Below, one piece after another: positions 45,175-54,441 of a DNA stretch of 64,000 bases (positions are counted from its first letter, which is position 1; each line of letters begins with the position of its first letter). Origin of the DNA: Candidatus Aphodovivens avistercoris. Its GTDB lineage: Bacteria; Actinomycetota; Coriobacteriia; Coriobacteriales; Eggerthellaceae. A program made the position numbers and the translations under genes. Where the stretch lies: the NCBI GenBank assembly GCA_018710945.1, contig DVIW01000004.1:124001-188000 (forward strand), in the 5' to 3' direction. A model generated the notes under the pieces. It did no database searches. It saw only the letters and a list, made by a program, of their open reading frames with translations, and was not told where the DNA came from.

Positions 45175-45511
45175 GCCGCCCTTCCGCTCCTTGCCTGTGT
45201 TCGTTTCTGCTCTTTTCCGCGTTCCGCACCGCCTTGACGAGGCAGGCGGAAGCAAAACGAACGGCATTCTAGCGCAGCCGTGTTAACGCGCGATCAACCT
45301 TTCGGCAAGACGCGGCAAGCTTGCAAAGTCCGCACAATCGCGTGGGACAGCGAGCGCCGGGGCGGGCGTCCGGGCAGGCAGCCCCGTCCGCAACGCTCGG
45401 GACGCAGTACGGCGGCGGCGCGGCGAGATACGACGATGAGCAGCGCGCGGCGAGCCGACGGTTGCGGCCTCGCGCTTCGCGCTGGTGCCTGCGGCCTATG
45501 GCAACCTCCCC
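45175..45511. other. 337-bp intergenic region
   Basis: It lies between two minus-strand genes. I see no gene, strong hairpin or repeat family member in it. The promoter of the MFS gene should lie near 45200-45300. Confidence 0.5.
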
Positions 45512-46699
45512 CTACTGCACGTATTCTTCCGCAAGGGCCTTGAACGCGGGCATGCTGTTCTCGATGACGCTGGCATCGACGCAGTAGCCGATGCGGATCC
45601 AGCCCTCCACGCCGAAGCTGTTAGAGGGGACCAGCAGCAGCTCGTGCTTTTTCGCGCGCTCGGCGAATGCCTCGGCGTCGGGCTCCAGCGCACGCACCCA
45701 CAGGTAGAACGCGCCCTGCGGTTCCACGTATTCGTAGCCCAGCTCAGACAGGCCCTTCGTCAACAGCTCGCGGTTCGCGGCGTAAGCGGCCACGTCGCTG
45801 GGTTCGTCCACGCAGCGCTCCACCACGCGCTGGAACAGCGCCGGCGCGCACACGAAGCCCAGCGCGCGGCCCGCGCCGCAGATGGCCGCATATACGTCGG
45901 CGGACTCTTCCGCACCCATCTGGTCGGCGGCGTACAGCCAGCCGATGCGCTCACCCGGCAGCGACAGCGACTTGGAGTACGAGTAGCACACGATCGTGCG
46001 CGCGTAAACGGCGGGAACCCAGGGCACCTCGGCGCCGTAGACGATCTCGCGGTACGGCTCGTCGCTGATCAGGTAGATGCGCGTGCCGAGCTCGGCCTCC
46101 TTCTGGCGCAGGGCGGCCGCCAGCTCTTCCAACGCCGCGCGGCCGTACACGGCCCCGGTGGGGTTGTTGGGCGAGTCGATGATCAGCGCGCTGGTGCGCG
46201 GCGTGACGGCCGCCGCGATGGCGGGCACGTCCAACTGGAAATCGTTCGCGCGCGCGGGAACCTCGACGCAGGTGCAGCCGGCGCTTTCGATGAACACTTT
46301 GTATTCGGGGAAGTACGGAGCGACGACCAGCACCTCGTCGCCCGGATGCGTGACGGCGGAAAGCGCGATGGCCAGACCCGCCGCGGCACCGGCGGTCATG
46401 TAGATACGATCCGGCGACGCCTCGCAGCCGAAGCGGCGCTGGATGCTGTGCGCGACGGCTTGGCGGACAGCCGGCGTGCCCTGGGCGGGCGTGTAGCCGT
46501 GCAACGCGCACGCGGGCTCGCCCAGCGCGTCGGCGATGGCGCTGCGCACGGCAGCGGGCGCGGGGACGGAGGGGTTGCCCAGGCTGAAGTCGAACACCTT
46601 GTCAGCGCCGATCTCGGCTTTGCGCGTCAGACCGTACGCGAACAGCTCGCGGATAGCCGACGGCTCGTTGCCCAACGCGAGCATCCTCTCGTTCACCAT
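45512..46699 (-). CDS. PLP-dependent class I/II aminotransferase
   Basis: A 395-residue fold-type I aminotransferase. The lysine that binds PLP lies near residue 240 in YSYSKSLSLPGERIGW. Other conserved parts are DSPNNPTGAVY (substrate/PLP Asn), SDEPYREIVY, and the C-terminal carboxylate-binding Arg in WIRIGYC. It is closest to aspartate/aromatic transaminases; the exact substrate is unclear. I chose ATG 46699; two GTG codons just upstream are closer to the AAAGGA site. Confidence 0.9.
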   Translation of the reverse strand: MVNERMLALGNEPSAIRELFAYGLTRKAEIGADKVFDFSLGNPSVPAPAAVRSAIADALGEPACALHGYTPAQGTPAVRQAVAHSIQRRFGCEASPDRIYMTAGAAAGLAIALSAVTHPGDEVLVVAPYFPEYKVFIESAGCTCVEVPARANDFQLDVPAIAAAVTPRTSALIIDSPNNPTGAVYGRAALEELAAALRQKEAELGTRIYLISDEPYREIVYGAEVPWVPAVYARTIVCYSYSKSLSLPGERIGWLYAADQMGAEESADVYAAICGAGRALGFVCAPALFQRVVERCVDEPSDVAAYAANRELLTKGLSELGYEYVEPQGAFYLWVRALEPDAEAFAERAKKHELLLVPSNSFGVEGWIRIGYCVDASVIENSMPAFKALAEEYVQ

Positions 46700-46917
46700 G
46701 TGCACCACGTTCCTTTCACGATCTTCCAGCCGACGTTGCCGCGCGTCGTGTTTTTGCCGCCGCGCGCACGCTTTGTCGCGCTTGCGCAGCCACGTGACGC
46801 GCGGGCGTTTACTGCGGCTTCGTTGCCCTTTTCAGCGGCGCAACCGCGCTGACTGCGCAGCGGCTTGACGACGAAGCAGGCCATAGCGCCAACCATGCAG
46901 CCATCTGCAACGCGCGA

Positions 46918-46975
46918 CCGTGCTAATCGCGCCTTTCTCGCCCGTCAGGTGGCAAGAACACCGCGATTAGCACGG
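46918..46975. repeat. GCTAATC palindrome, copy 5
   Basis: Perfect 14-bp arms CCGTGCTAATCGCG (46918-46931) and CGCGATTAGCACGG (46962-46975). The arm sequence is the same as copy 4, 32 kb away. Confidence 0.88.
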
Positions 46976-47026
46976 TGGCGGCGACCGCAGCTTGCGCCGT
47001 CAAGCAGCACGCACCTGATTATGGCA

Positions 47027-47060
47027 CAAAAAAGCTCGGCAGCCCCGAAGGCTGTCGAGC
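47027..47060 (-). terminator. Intrinsic terminator of the MarR-type gene
   Basis: On the minus strand GCTCGACAGCC pairs with GGCTGCCGAGC (47050-47060 and 47034-47044, one G-U pair), followed at once by TTTTTTGT (47033-47026). A textbook terminator about 100 nt past the stop. Confidence 0.85.
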
Positions 47061-47158
47061 CCGTAACACGCCGCTTACATCAAGCATCCCACCGTGCACC
47101 CACAGCTACCTGCCGCGAAGAGGCGCGCAAGCAGCACGCCGCAGTGCCGGAAGGTCTG

Positions 47159-47635
47159 CTAGCAGTGGCAGCAGTGATGACGATGCGCCTTGCGGCCCTT
47201 CTTCTTGCCGTTGACGCCCTTGTCCTTCACCGACAGAATGAGCTTCTCGGTGAGGGCGTTCAGCTGGGCGACCTCTTCCTCGGACAGGCAGCTCAGGATC
47301 TCATCGGCGGCCTTGTCGTTGGCGGCAGCGCGCTTCTGGGCGATGGCGCGGCCCTCGTCAGTGAGGCTGACGGTGTAGGTGTGCTTGTCGGCATGGTCGC
47401 CGATGGTCACGTAGCCGTTGCGCGCCGCCTTCTTCACGACGTCCTTCAGGGCGCCGCGGTCGCAGCCGAGCACCTCGACCAGCTCGCGCTGGGTAGCGCC
47501 GTCGTTCTCCAGCAGAGCGTTCATCAGCGCACCCTGGCCGCGCTTGTAGCTTTTCGGGCCCATCTTGCGGAACGCGAGGCGGGTGAGCTTGCTGGCCTTC
47601 TTCAGCTGCGCCAGCGTGCGGGCGGATTCGTTCAT
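47159..47635 (-). CDS. MarR-family regulator with a His/Cys-rich tail
   Basis: A 158-residue winged-helix regulator. The HTH is in GATQRELVEVLGCDRGALKD, followed by a wing with KHTYTVSLTDEGRAIAQ. The C-terminal tail is basic and ends in HRHHCCHC, a likely metal or thiol sensor not usual for MarR proteins. The ATG at 47635 follows AGGAAGAGG. An AT-rich region with TATTCAC inverted repeats lies upstream, consistent with autoregulation. No obvious target gene adjoins it. Confidence 0.85.
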   Translation of the reverse strand: MNESARTLAQLKKASKLTRLAFRKMGPKSYKRGQGALMNALLENDGATQRELVEVLGCDRGALKDVVKKAARNGYVTIGDHADKHTYTVSLTDEGRAIAQKRAAANDKAADEILSCLSEEEVAQLNALTEKLILSVKDKGVNGKKKGRKAHRHHCCHC

Positions 47636-47730
47636 GGTGTTCCTCTTCCTTCTTGGTTTTCGCATCCATTGCATTCAGCGGTTGGAGACTATAGACCTTG
47701 GGAAGAGCCGCACACAGCGCATGATCATAT

Positions 47731-47795
47731 TATTCACAAAGTGTACATTGCGCAATTGTTTTCCCACGTGAATATGCTTATTTGCATTATTCACG
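47731..47795. promoter_or_regulatory. TATTCAC inverted repeats upstream of the MarR-type gene
   Basis: CGTGAATA (47767-47774) and TATTCACG (47788-47795) form a perfect 8-bp inverted repeat, and another TATTCAC lies at 47731-47737. The region is AT-rich in an otherwise GC-rich window. Probable operator of the adjacent MarR protein. Confidence 0.55.
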
Positions 47796-47850
47796 AATAG
47801 AATTGTTCTTGCAAGCAAGTGATTCTGGCACGCGCATAGCGCGGAAAGCC

Positions 47851-48390
47851 CTATTTCCCCTCGGGAGCTTTGCGGTCAAAGAAGGGGCTTTTGGAGGCGA
47901 TGCTTACGGGGATGGCGTAGACCTGGCGCACGTCGGCGCCCAGGAGCGACAAGCGCTGGGCGGCCAGGCCGGCGGAGAACATCACGCGCGTGTCCACGCG
48001 GTAGTCGGCCGCCTTTGCGCAGGCCGAGCCGATGGCGATGCCCACGTCCACGCTGTTGATGGCGCACAGCACGCCCTCCGCGCGGTCGCTGCACGTGGGG
48101 AAGCCGCAGTGGCCGCAGTTCAGGCCCAGCGCCTGCTCTCGCGTGCCCACCAGCACCACGGCCTGTGCCGCTTCGACGTTCAGCGCGTCGCGCAGGAAGA
48201 ACTTGAAGCCGCGCTCCGCAGCGATGGCGCGCATCTCGTCGGCGATGCGCTGTTTGTCGTCGCCGTCGGCCACGGCGCACTCGATGATGTCGACACCCTT
48301 GCCCTTCGGCGCCGTCCGCGCCGCCACCAGCATCTTCTCCGCGATGTCGCGCGCTTGGCCCTGACGCAGATCCCGCTCGTTCACGATCAT
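47851..48390 (-). CDS. DUF2148 ferredoxin-like domain protein
   Basis: A 179-residue cytoplasmic protein of the DUF2148 group found in anaerobes. The cysteines CGHCGFPTC, with others at C near AVADG, VLC and SAC, are the probable Fe-S ligands. The function is unknown, though the family is usually linked to electron transfer. The ATG at 48390 follows GGAAGGGG. It is the last of two minus-strand genes, 34 nt after the surface-protein stop. Confidence 0.85.
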   Translation of the reverse strand: MIVNERDLRQGQARDIAEKMLVAARTAPKGKGVDIIECAVADGDDKQRIADEMRAIAAERGFKFFLRDALNVEAAQAVVLVGTREQALGLNCGHCGFPTCSDRAEGVLCAINSVDVGIAIGSACAKAADYRVDTRVMFSAGLAAQRLSLLGADVRQVYAIPVSIASKSPFFDRKAPEGK

Positions 48391-48424
48391 GGATGCCCCT
48401 TCCGCCGTGCGTTTGCCGTTCTCG

Positions 48425-49456
48425 CTAGCGCTCACTGCGCTGACGCGCACGGGCAAGCGCGGCGCCGGCAACCGGCAGAGATGCGAGGGCACCCATGGCC
48501 GCAGCCGTTGCGAGAGCCGTCATATCGTCGCCCGTCTTGGCTAAAGCAGGTGCCTCGTCTTCGCTGGGAGCTGCGTTGTTCTTTTCGGGAGAGTCGTTGT
48601 TGTTGCCGTCGTTCTCTTCCTCGCCGTCCGCAGGCGGAAGCGGCTCTGCTTCCTCGTTCGCTTGCCAAATCGCGTAGAAGTTCAGGCTCTTGTCGTACAT
48701 GAGAGCCTCGGGGTCCCACTCCGCAGGCTCGCCGTCGGGGGAAGTCGCCCAGCCCAGGAACGTATAGCCCTCGCGTGCGGGAACGGCAGGAGCTGCGCCC
48801 AGCTGCTCACCGTAATGACGGTAGTAGGGAGTTTTCAAGGTGTCCGAATCGGAAGGATCGTAGTTGCGGTGGAACGTCACCGTCTGCTGCGACGTCAAAT
48901 CGCAGTCAACTTCGATGGTGACATCGCTTTCGATATGAGACAGCGTGAAAGAGGCGTAGCGTTTGTAAGACTCGCCCGGCGCAGCGCTCGGATACGTCAC
49001 GTTGGGGTATGAGGCGCTGCCTAGATGATCTATGTAGAGGATCCCCTCGTCCTTGTTGAGATAGCCAGCGCTAACATCGTAGAAACCGTCAGCGGGATCG
49101 CCCTCCTTGCAAGACGCCACCTCGTACGTTTTTCCGTCGCAGGTAATCGTTATCGACTCGATGCACCCGAAAGGCTCGGTGGCTCGAGCGGCAAAGTCCA
49201 CCATGCCGCCTTTGTCCGGATCCACGTTCTGCAACGTGATGGTGTCGGAATACCCTGCATCGGCGCTTCCAGCATCGGCGCCGAAATCTCCCTCGGCCAC
49301 ATCAACCACGCCCAAGGGCATGTTGACCTTTACCGTCACCGTCACCTGGCCATCCGCGGCATAGGCCGGCGAAACCCCGACGAACGCAAGCGCGGCCGCG
49401 ACGAGGCAGGCGGCGAACAGCAGCGACGCAACCGACTTGAATGATGCGCGTACCAT
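48425..49456 (-). CDS. Sortase-anchored surface protein with an InlB-like B repeat
   Basis: A 343-residue exported protein. A signal peptide is followed by AYA-ADG at about residue 33. A beta-rich domain follows, then one Listeria/Bacteroides-type repeat ending in REGYTFLGWATSPDGEP and FYAIW. The C-terminus has an acidic/Asn-rich spacer, the sorting motif LAKTG (305-309), a hydrophobic stretch, and ARARQRSER. LAKTG is a variant of LPXTG. Likely anchored to peptidoglycan, role unknown (adhesion is typical). GAAGGAGC precedes ATG 49456. Confidence 0.88.
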   Translation of the reverse strand: MVRASFKSVASLLFAACLVAAALAFVGVSPAYAADGQVTVTVKVNMPLGVVDVAEGDFGADAGSADAGYSDTITLQNVDPDKGGMVDFAARATEPFGCIESITITCDGKTYEVASCKEGDPADGFYDVSAGYLNKDEGILYIDHLGSASYPNVTYPSAAPGESYKRYASFTLSHIESDVTIEVDCDLTSQQTVTFHRNYDPSDSDTLKTPYYRHYGEQLGAAPAVPAREGYTFLGWATSPDGEPAEWDPEALMYDKSLNFYAIWQANEEAEPLPPADGEEENDGNNNDSPEKNNAAPSEDEAPALAKTGDDMTALATAAAMGALASLPVAGAALARARQRSER

Positions 49457-49694
49457 AAAAGCTCCTTCTCCACATCCTTCATGCCAGTATAGGGGACTCC
49501 GGGCACATGCCATAGAGAAATGCAGTTTTCCCGTCAGAATCGCTGCTGCCTCCCTCCAGCTGCAGGCGGCACAATGAACAACCGCGGCCCCATCGGTTGT
49601 CGTATACGCAAGCGCCAACCAGGCGGATGAGAGCAATCCGCTCCCGCGCCCCTATCCGCAAAGCTCGCCCGCCGCATCCGCCACGTCATCCGCG

Positions 49695-50984
49695 CTACGC
49701 GACTCCGCCCTTGCCCGCGTCACCGCCCTTGCCCGCAGCGCCGTCCGCATCCGCTTCCCCTTCCGCTCCGTCCGCTCCCGCGCGCGCGAAATCGCTCTCG
49801 ATGCGGGCGATCTTCTTGCGGAACGCCACGGTCAGCGCGAACGCGGCCGCAATGAACACCAGCAGGATCAGCCACATGGGCTGGTACCCCGTCACCTCGG
49901 CAACCGAGCCCGCCAGCACCGGCCCGATAATGTTGCCGGCATCGATGCCGATGAAGTACGCGCTGCCCGCCGCGCCGCGCCGCTCGGGGGGCACGCACTC
50001 CATGCAGCACGCCTGCAGCAGCGGGCCGGCCGCACCGTAGCCGAACGCCGACAGCGCCGCGGCCACCAAAAACATCCACAGCGCGTCGGCCTGGCTGATG
50101 ACCAAAAACGAGCACGCGAAGCTCACCATGGCCGGCAGCACCACTTTCACCAGCCCGTACTTGTCGGCCAGCCGCCCGGTAAGAGGACGCGACAGTAGCA
50201 TGAGCAATGCGTTCACCGTGAAGAACAGCCCGATGTTGTCCACCCCGCGCTCGGCGGCGTACAGGGCCAAAAACGAGTTCACGTTGCAGAACGCGATGAC
50301 CAAAAGCCCCGCGATGAGCGCCGGCACCGCGGCCTCGAAGGCGAACACGCTGTTCGGCGTTATCTTGAACGGACGGCGCTTGTGCGGCGGCTCCTTCACC
50401 ATGAGGGCGCAGCCCACCGCTCCCAGCATGATGATGCCGGCGATGCCAAACGCCGCGTTGTACCCCAGCGCATCGGCCAGCGTCAGGCCCACCATGGGGC
50501 CGATCGCCATGCACGCCGCCTGGGCCAGCGAAAAGTACCCGATGCCCGAGTTCACGCGGCTGCGCGGCAGCGTGTCGGTTGCCATGGCGAGGCAGCAGGT
50601 GAACGTGAACGCCATCGCCGACCCCTGCAGCAGGCGCGCCAGGATGACCACCACGATGTTGCTGGACAGGCTGAACACGAAGTACGACGCTGCCACGGCA
50701 AGAAGCGCCACCACCAGGATCTTCTTGCGGCTGAACGCATCGATGGCCGGTGCAGAGACGATCTTCAGGGCAAGGGCGGTGTAGGCGAACGCGCTCACGG
50801 CGAACCCCACCAGCGTGGTGGAGGCGCCCAGCGAGTCGGCGTACAGGGCAATGAGCACGTTCACCATCTGCTGGCCCATCGCCAACGCACCGTTAGCTAT
50901 GAAGATGCTGATGAACGCCTTGTTCCAGATCCGGTCGCCCGCGCTTTCGCGCGCGGTGCCGCCGTTTCCGCTTGCCCCGCCCAT
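49695..50984 (-). CDS. MFS transporter, paralogue of 27761-29038
   Basis: A 429-residue, 12-helix MFS protein very similar along its length to the transporter at 27.8-29.0 kb (shared blocks FCNVNSFLALYA, KEPPHKRRPFK, GYFS-AQAACMA). The C-terminus is acidic and Ala/Gly-rich. The ATG at 50984 has GGTGA 5 nt upstream; a GTG at 50993 is possible. It starts 12 nt after the amino-acid ABC ATPase gene, so it may be co-transcribed with that transporter. Confidence 0.87.
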   Translation of the reverse strand: MGGASGNGGTARESAGDRIWNKAFISIFIANGALAMGQQMVNVLIALYADSLGASTTLVGFAVSAFAYTALALKIVSAPAIDAFSRKKILVVALLAVAASYFVFSLSSNIVVVILARLLQGSAMAFTFTCCLAMATDTLPRSRVNSGIGYFSLAQAACMAIGPMVGLTLADALGYNAAFGIAGIIMLGAVGCALMVKEPPHKRRPFKITPNSVFAFEAAVPALIAGLLVIAFCNVNSFLALYAAERGVDNIGLFFTVNALLMLLSRPLTGRLADKYGLVKVVLPAMVSFACSFLVISQADALWMFLVAAALSAFGYGAAGPLLQACCMECVPPERRGAAGSAYFIGIDAGNIIGPVLAGSVAEVTGYQPMWLILLVFIAAAFALTVAFRKKIARIESDFARAGADGAEGEADADGAAGKGGDAGKGGVA

Positions 50985-50996
50985 CGCGCTCACCGC

Positions 50997-51860
50997 CTAC
51001 GCGATGTGCCCCAGGAAGTCCTTCGTGCGGTCGGACTGCGGGTTGTCGAACACCTCATCGGGGGTGCCCTGCTCCACGATCACGCCGCCATCCATGAACA
51101 CGACGCGGTCGGCGACATCGCGGGCGAAGCCCATCTCGTGCGTCACCACGATCATGGTCATGCCCTCGGCCGCCAGCTCCTTCATGACGTTGAGCACGTC
51201 GCGCACGAGCTCGGGATCAAGCGCGCTCGTGGCCTCGTCGAACAGCATCACGTGCGGGCTCATCGCCAACGCGCGCGCGATGGCCACGCGCTGCTGCTGA
51301 CCGCCGGAAAGCTGGCTGGGCTTGTAGTCCACGCGCTCGCCCAGGCCCACGCGCGTGAGCTGCTCGATGGCGATCTTCTCGGCCTCTTCCTTGGAGCGCT
51401 TGAGCACCTTCGTCTGCGCCAGCATCACGTTCTTCTTGGCCGTAAGGTGCGGGAACAGATTGAAGCTCTGGAACACCATGCCCACCTTGGCGCGCACTTT
51501 GTTGATGTCGGTGTCCTTCGCGGTGATCTCGGTGTCCTCGAAGAAGATCTGGCCGCCAGTGGGTTCCTCCAGACGGTTGATGCAGCGCAGCAGAGTGGAC
51601 TTGCCGGAGCCGGACGGCCCCAGGATCACCACCACCTCGCCGCGGTACACGTTCAGATCGACGCCGCGCAGCACCACCAGCTCGTCGAAGCTCTTCTGCA
51701 AGTTGCGGATGCGCACGACGGGCTGCTCGCCAGCGGCCTTGCGCTCTTCCTCAACGGCCACGGAGGCGTGGTGCATGTAGCCGTTGGGGTTGGCAGCGCC
51801 AGGCGCAGCGGCCGCAGCCGCCTCGGCCTCGGGAGTCTGCTTGATCTCGTTCTCGGTCAT
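50997..51860 (-). CDS. Polar amino acid ABC transporter ATPase (GlnQ/HisP type)
   Basis: A 287-residue ATPase. Walker [10 protein letters not shown] is at 81-89; the signature is LSGGQQQR, Walker [13 protein letters not shown], and the H-loop VTHEMGF. The first 45 residues are an Ala/Glu-rich extension not seen in typical GlnQ. It pairs with the permease gene 14 nt upstream and the lipoprotein before that. Confidence 0.93.
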   Translation of the reverse strand: MTENEIKQTPEAEAAAAAAPGAANPNGYMHHASVAVEEERKAAGEQPVVRIRNLQKSFDELVVLRGVDLNVYRGEVVVILGPSGSGKSTLLRCINRLEEPTGGQIFFEDTEITAKDTDINKVRAKVGMVFQSFNLFPHLTAKKNVMLAQTKVLKRSKEEAEKIAIEQLTRVGLGERVDYKPSQLSGGQQQRVAIARALAMSPHVMLFDEATSALDPELVRDVLNVMKELAAEGMTMIVVTHEMGFARDVADRVVFMDGGVIVEQGTPDEVFDNPQSDRTKDFLGHIA

Positions 51861-51874
51861 GTCGGCTCCCTTCC

Positions 51875-53320
51875 CTACAGGCTCGACATCTGCTCGGGCG
51901 TGATGGCGCGGCCGGAACCGTCACCGCCATGCGCCGCCTCGGAGGCGTTGCGCGTCTCGACGGCGGGGCGCTCGGCCAGCTCGTCCACCATGCCGCGCTT
52001 CTTGCCCTTCGCGGCCTTCTTTTTCTTCTTCCCCACGCTGGTGCCGGTGTCGTTGCCCGCCAGCTTCGCCTCAAGCTTGCCCACCAGCTTGGCGGCAGGC
52101 AGCGTGATGAGCAGGTAGAACAACGCCGCCACGATGTAGGGGGTGATGGAGCCGGTGGCCGCCACGATGGTCTTGGCGTACATGACGATCTCCATCACGC
52201 CCACCGCGGCCAGCATGGAGGTGTCCTTGTACAGCAGGATGAACTCGCTGGTCATGGTGGGGATGACGCGGCGCACCGTCTGCGGCACGATGACGAACAG
52301 CATGGTCTGCGCGCCGTTCATGCCCAGGCTGCGCGACGCCTCGAACTGCCCCTTCGGGATGGACTGGATGCCCGCGCGGAAGATCTCGCACAGGTAGGCG
52401 CCCGAGTTCATGAACAGCACGATGACGCCCAGCGGGAACGACGGGATCTGCACGCCCGCCAGCGGCAAGCCGAAGAACGCGATGTAGATCTGCAGGAACA
52501 GCGGCGTGCCGCGCACGACGTTCACGTAAGTGGTGGCGATGCCGCGCAGCACGCGGAACTTCGACATGCGCATGAGCGACAGCACGAAGCCCAGCGGGAT
52601 GGCCAGCGGAAACGCGCACGCCACGATAAGCAGCGCCTGCAGGAAGCCCCAGAACACCACCGGCAGGCTGGTCACCAGGATGGTGGGATCCAAGAACAGC
52701 TTCATGAACTTGTTAGAGTTCCACGCCTGCACCCAGTCCTGCTCGGACAGGTAGCTGGAGAACTGCTCGAACGGGTCGACGCTGGCCACGGCGATGGAGG
52801 GGATACCCTCGATGTCGTGCGTGGAGCCGTCGGCCAGGGTGTAGGCGCCCGTCAGCTGCATGTCGCCGCCCGCGCCGGGGAAGAACACGTCGTAGACTTC
52901 CAGGCGCAACGTGCCCGCCGTGGACACCGGCTCGGCGAACGTCGCCGTGAACGTCTGGCCGTCCATGGAGAACTCCACGTCGGGGTAGTTGCGATCCATG
53001 CGGTCGGCGCCGGTCAGCAGCGTGGCGCGCGCGTCCTCCAGCGAGAACGTGGTGCCTTCGGGCAGCACCAGGTCCACCGATGCGATGCCCTCGCCGTCGG
53101 CCACGTCGGCGTCCCAGGTGATGCGCGTCTCGGTGGCGCCCAGCACGCTGTTGTCGCCGGCGGCATCGGCGTTGGGACGCGCCGAGCACTTCAGCGTTTC
53201 CAGCGCGCTGGCCTGGCTGGGAACGGCCGCAAGCGCCAGCGAGGCCGCCATCAGCAGCGCGAACGCCGCCATCAGGAAGGTGGCGGCGCGGTTGGTTCGT
53301 CCGTGTCGTTCGTGTTGCAT
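51875..53320 (-). CDS. Amino acid ABC permease with an N-terminal extracytoplasmic domain
   Basis: A 481-residue fusion. A signal-like helix (about residues 15-37) is followed by about 150 residues of beta-rich sequence that should lie outside the cell. Then comes a HisM/GlnP-type permease with the EAA loop ([18 protein letters not shown]) and the Lys-rich cytoplasmic tail [14 protein letters not shown]. Typical permeases have no such ectodomain. The ATG at 53320 follows GGGAGA. Two hairpins separate it from the binding-protein gene. Confidence 0.9.
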   Translation of the reverse strand: MQHERHGRTNRAATFLMAAFALLMAASLALAAVPSQASALETLKCSARPNADAAGDNSVLGATETRITWDADVADGEGIASVDLVLPEGTTFSLEDARATLLTGADRMDRNYPDVEFSMDGQTFTATFAEPVSTAGTLRLEVYDVFFPGAGGDMQLTGAYTLADGSTHDIEGIPSIAVASVDPFEQFSSYLSEQDWVQAWNSNKFMKLFLDPTILVTSLPVVFWGFLQALLIVACAFPLAIPLGFVLSLMRMSKFRVLRGIATTYVNVVRGTPLFLQIYIAFFGLPLAGVQIPSFPLGVIVLFMNSGAYLCEIFRAGIQSIPKGQFEASRSLGMNGAQTMLFVIVPQTVRRVIPTMTSEFILLYKDTSMLAAVGVMEIVMYAKTIVAATGSITPYIVAALFYLLITLPAAKLVGKLEAKLAGNDTGTSVGKKKKKAAKGKKRGMVDELAERPAVETRNASEAAHGGDGSGRAITPEQMSSL

Positions 53321-53347
53321 GGTTCTCGTTTCTCCCAAAGCGATCAA

Positions 53348-53390
53348 CTGCCGCGAGGCTTCCCGCGTCATACGGAAAGCCTCGCGGCAG
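53348..53390 (-). other. 14-bp stem-loop in the permease leader
   Basis: CTGCCGCGAGGCTT (53348-53361) and its exact complement (53377-53390) with a 15-nt loop. It lies between the terminator-like hairpin and the permease start, and could be an antiterminator, an RNase barrier or a repeat element. Confidence 0.6.
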
Positions 53391-53407
53391 GTGGTCTGAC
53401 GTTAAAA

Positions 53408-53437
53408 GCCCCCTTGGGCTTCGCGGCCCAAGGGGGC
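53408..53437 (-). terminator. Terminator/attenuator after the binding-protein gene
   Basis: A perfect 12-bp stem GCCCCCTTGGGC / GCCCAAGGGGGC with TTTT following on the minus strand, 20 nt past the stop at 53458. It should make the binding protein more abundant than permease and ATPase. Confidence 0.8.
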
Positions 53438-53457
53438 GGCAGGGCTCCTACCTTCCG

Positions 53458-54288
53458 TTAGGCAAGGAACTGGGCGGTGAGGTCGTCGATGGTGCCGTCC
53501 TCCTGCAGCGTGGCGATGGCCTCGTTGATGGCGGCCAGCAGCTCGGGGTTGTCCTTCGACACGGCCACGGCGTACTCCTCGCCGGTGGCGGCGCTCAGCA
53601 CGACCTCGGCGTCGGTGTAGGCCTCGGCCAGCATCTTCTCCACAACGGCCTTGTCCATGCACACGGCGTTGGCCTGGCCGGCCTGCATCGCGGCGAAGGC
53701 ATCGGTGGCGTTGCCGTAGGGCTGGATGGTGGCGTTCGGGAAGTTCTCCTGCGCGAAGGTCTCGCCGGTGGTGCCGGACTGCACGGCGATGATCATGCCC
53801 TCGGCGTTCAGCGCGTCAGCCGCGTTGTCGGCGGTGACGTCGCCGCCCTTCATCACGGCCACGGACTGGTCGGCGATGTAGTACGGGTCGGTGAAGTCGA
53901 CGGACTCGGCGCGCTCGGGATCAACGGTGATGCCGGAGATGCCCACGTCGGCCTGGCCGCCCGCCTGAATGGCCGGCACGATGCCGTCGAACTGGATGGT
54001 GGTGAACTCGCACTCAAGGCCCAGCTGCTCGGCGATGGCCTTGGCCAGCTCGATGTCGAAGCCGACGTACTCGTCGCCCTCGAGGTTCTCGAACGGCGGG
54101 AAGTCGGGCGAGGTGGCGACGGTCAGAACGCCATCGTTCACCAGGGTATAGCTGCCTTCCTCGGCAGCCGGCTCGCTGCCACCCTGCTGTTCGGCGGGCT
54201 CGCTGCTGCCCGAAGAGCAGCCGAACAGGCCCAGCGCCGCCGTCAGGGCGCCGCAGGCGACAACCGCCGCCACTTTGTTGAACTTCAT
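53458..54288 (-). CDS. Polar amino acid-binding lipoprotein
   Basis: A 276-residue solute-binding protein of the SBP_bac_3 family. The lipobox ends at C24 (LGLFGC), followed by a Glu/Ser/Gly linker. Core motifs are SPDFPPFENLEGDEYVGFDI, GISGITVDPERAESVDF and QSGTTGETFA. It feeds the permease/ATPase pair downstream. The ATG at 54288 follows GGAAAGGGG. A sigma-70-like promoter lies about 120 nt upstream. Confidence 0.94.
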   Translation of the reverse strand: MKFNKVAAVVACGALTAALGLFGCSSGSSEPAEQQGGSEPAAEEGSYTLVNDGVLTVATSPDFPPFENLEGDEYVGFDIELAKAIAEQLGLECEFTTIQFDGIVPAIQAGGQADVGISGITVDPERAESVDFTDPYYIADQSVAVMKGGDVTADNAADALNAEGMIIAVQSGTTGETFAQENFPNATIQPYGNATDAFAAMQAGQANAVCMDKAVVEKMLAEAYTDAEVVLSAATGEEYAVAVSKDNPELLAAINEAIATLQEDGTIDDLTAQFLA

Positions 54289-54412
54289 GTCTCTTTCCCC
54301 TTTCCAAGGTGTTCGCCGCACCCGCAGGGGAGCTCTCGTCAAGCCCGCCTGCCGGCCTGTGCGTTTGCGGGGACGCGCCCCCGTTTCGCGGCATACTTGC
54401 AACAGTTGGAAC

Positions 54413-54441
54413 ACTATACGCTTTTTATGCATATTTCTCAA
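54413..54441 (-). promoter_or_regulatory. Sigma-70-type promoter of the amino acid ABC operon
   Basis: On the minus strand TTGAGA (54441-54436), a 17-bp spacer and TATAGT (54418-54413). The spacer contains the palindrome TATGCATA (54426-54433), a possible operator. The leader is about 115 nt. Confidence 0.7.

Larger units (their letters stand above)
46700..47158. other. 459-bp intergenic region with palindrome and MarR-gene terminator
   Basis: It holds GCTAATC palindrome copy 5 (46918-46975) and the terminator at 47027-47060. No gene is supported. Confidence 0.6.
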
